Notes under the pieces: model-generated
Database searches by the model: none
Seen by the model: the letters and a program-made list of their open reading frames with translations, nothing else
What the model was told of the DNA's origin: nothing
Shown: positions 5,620 through 6,477 of the stretch, piece by piece
How positions within the stretch are numbered: the first letter of the stretch is position 1
How the letters are laid out: every line of letters starts with the position of its first letter
Origin: Bacillota bacterium
GTDB taxonomy: Bacteria > Bacillota > Sulfobacillia > JAJZYS01 > JAJYTV01
Assembly (NCBI GenBank): GCA_021786135.1
Contig: JAJYNV010000160.1
Span: 1-6,477, forward strand
DNA: 6,477 bases
Direction of reading: 5' to 3'
Translations under genes and position numbers: made by a program

Positions 5620-6312
5620 ATGACCGAAGGGCATCGGGCCAACTCCCAGCGGAGGCGGCGGCTGTCGCGCGGCAGTATCGTCAGCGCTTCGGTGGGCCTT
5701 CTCAGCATCGCCGCCTTGGTGATCGTCTACTTCTATTATCTTCATACAGGGCGCGTCCATGATTTCATGCGCACGGTCCATGGTCTGGGCCTTCTTGGGA
5801 TCTTGCTGGGCATAGCCCTGATGGCGCTCGCATCGGTCTTGCCCGTACCATCGGAATTCCTCAGCATCTTCCTGCTGCGCTTCTATGGCGTCTTTTGGGG
5901 CACGGTGTTCTCCTGGACCGGAGGCATTCTCGGAGCGGTGGCGGCGCTTTTCGTCGCACGGCTCCTGGCGCGTCCCCTGGCCGAGCATTTCGCCGGGCGC
6001 TACGTCAATCAACTCCAGCCGTGGCTCACGAGCCACGGCTGGTTGGGTCTTCTCGTCGCCCGTTTCATCCCGTTCGTTCCCTACCATGTGGTCAACTACG
6101 TTGCAGGGATCCTGCGCGTCCGTATCTGGCCCTTCATCTGGACCACTGCCCTCGGAACGCTGCCGTTCCAACTTGCCCTCAGCGGTGTCTACTACGGTGT
6201 GAGTTATGGGGCCCTGCCCATCGCCCTTGCAGGTTTCGCCCTTTTTGCCGCGATTCTGTTTCTGGCGTGGCGGTTCCGAGACCGCTTCCTGCCCACCACC
6301 AGCCGTGACTGA
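5620..6312 (+). CDS. TVP38/TMEM64 (VTT/DedA superfamily) inner-membrane protein
   Basis: A 230-residue polytopic membrane protein. After a basic cytoplasmic N-terminus (RRRR at 11-14), hydrophobic segments lie at about 22-42, 56-76, 92-115, 140-163, 170-192 and 198-218. Family features are the re-entrant-type stretch LPVPSEF (74-80) with Glu79, then YGVFWGTVFSWTGGILGA (89-106) rich in small residues, and ARFIPFVPYHVVNYVAG (147-163) with Arg148, Pro151, Pro154, Asn159 and Gly163, the SNARE-associated/VTT signature. Members are implicated in lipid scrambling, envelope integrity and proton-coupled transport, but the substrate here is unknown. I chose ATG 5620 because GAAGGG (5605-5610) precedes it by 9 nt; TTG 5590, in frame, has no such site. 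A candidate promoter lies upstream, so it is probably transcribed separately from the two-component pair. It converges with a minus-strand gene. Confidence 0.88.
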   Translation: MTEGHRANSQRRRRLSRGSIVSASVGLLSIAALVIVYFYYLHTGRVHDFMRTVHGLGLLGILLGIALMALASVLPVPSEFLSIFLLRFYGVFWGTVFSWTGGILGAVAALFVARLLARPLAEHFAGRYVNQLQPWLTSHGWLGLLVARFIPFVPYHVVNYVAGILRVRIWPFIWTTALGTLPFQLALSGVYYGVSYGALPIALAGFALFAAILFLAWRFRDRFLPTTSRD

Positions 6313-6330
6313 GCCGGGCTCAGCCCGGCT
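6312..6330. terminator. Shared inverted repeat between convergent genes, possible bidirectional terminator
   Basis: AGCCGGGCT and AGCCCGGCT flank a single C, giving a 7-pair GC-rich stem (6312-6318 with 6324-6330) and a 5-base loop. It begins on the last base of the membrane-protein stop codon, and its loop region contains the stop codon of the minus-strand gene. Neither side has a T-tract of four or more (TTGTG on the plus side), so intrinsic termination would be weak. Its place between two converging genes is the main support. Confidence 0.45.
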
Positions 6331-6477
6331 TGTGCATGCTGCCGTTCTGTACCTCGATGTCGATCCAGGGTGCGTCGTGGCCGCCGCGGCGGGCCATGCT
6401 GACTTGCCACTGCTGTCCGATCGCCTCGACGAGAAGCGGCGGATTGCCTGATTTGGCCAAAACGCGCAAGAGAGCGC
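6320..6477 (-). CDS. C-terminus of an unidentified protein, 5'-truncated by the window
   Basis: The minus strand is open from the window edge to a TGA whose complement is at 6320-6322, giving 51 codons and no start. The peptide begins ALLRVLAKSGNPPLLVEAIG and continues through QQWQVSMARRGGHDAPWI to IEVQNGSMHKPG. Its balanced composition, mostly G/C third positions and two Trp look protein-like, unlike the Arg/Pro-rich reading in the other minus frame. Its stop is only 7 nt from the stop of the convergent membrane-protein gene, leaving no wasted space, as expected for two real gene ends. I do not recognise the family and assign no function. The read is short, so it could be chance. Confidence 0.5.
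   Translation of the reverse strand, partial: ALLRVLAKSGNPPLLVEAIGQQWQVSMARRGGHDAPWIDIEVQNGSMHKPG

Noticed and set aside
5600..5623. Seven-codon ATG mini-frame ending in an ATGA overlap with the membrane protein start
   Set aside because: It has no Shine-Dalgarno of its own and would use the ribosome site of the real gene as coding sequence. Probably chance.
5563..6171. 202-residue minus-strand frame opposite the membrane protein gene
   Set aside because: It is polar and low in complexity with repeated Asp/Glu/Arg, as expected for the complement of hydrophobic codons. The VTT motifs are on the plus strand.

Overview
This window is from a GC-rich bacterial genome, probably the start of a metagenomic or draft contig: its first seven bases match the end of a common Illumina adapter, and the first gene is cut there. 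The phylum cannot be fixed from the sequence. The split-type methylmalonyl-CoA mutase (large subunit without a fused B12 domain) and the order mutase - epimerase - carboxyltransferase - small ORF - biotin carrier resemble propionate/methylmalonyl-CoA loci of Firmicutes, Deinococcus-Thermus, Chloroflexi and some deep-branching GC-rich bacteria more than the single fused mutases of many Proteobacteria. That is an inference from layout.

Region 1 (1-3785, plus strand) is a tight methylmalonyl-CoA operon. It holds the 3' part of the mutase large subunit, methylmalonyl-CoA epimerase, a 513-residue carboxyltransferase of the MmdA/PccB/transcarboxylase-12S family, a 60-residue small protein and a biotin carrier protein. 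Genes 2-4 are joined by ATGA stop/start overlaps. Together they interconvert propionyl-CoA and succinyl-CoA: biotin-dependent carboxyl transfer makes or uses (S)-methylmalonyl-CoA, the epimerase interconverts S and R forms, and the mutase interconverts (R)-methylmalonyl-CoA and succinyl-CoA. The window has no biotin carboxylase, no membrane decarboxylase subunit, no B12-binding small subunit and no MeaB-type chaperone. The biotin carrier gene has an unusual start region: a perfect Shine-Dalgarno lies 46 nt upstream of its ATG, and a strong predicted hairpin would fold out 37 nt to leave a normal 9-nt spacing.

Region 2 (3918-5494, plus strand) is a two-component pair with an ATGA overlap: a soluble PAS-containing histidine kinase and a receiver-only response regulator without an output domain.

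Region 3 (5495-6312, plus strand) has a candidate extended -10 promoter within a small palindrome, then a TVP38/TMEM64 (VTT/DedA-superfamily) membrane protein. Its stop codon lies in a GC-rich inverted repeat that also contains the stop codon of a convergent minus-strand gene, of which only the last 51 codons are present (6320-6477).

I found no tRNA, rRNA, CRISPR array, insertion sequence or phage gene. No single gene looks like a new system. The most original signals are the hairpin-bridged ribosome binding site, the small protein between carboxyltransferase and biotin carrier, and the receiver-only signalling pair beside a carboxylase operon.
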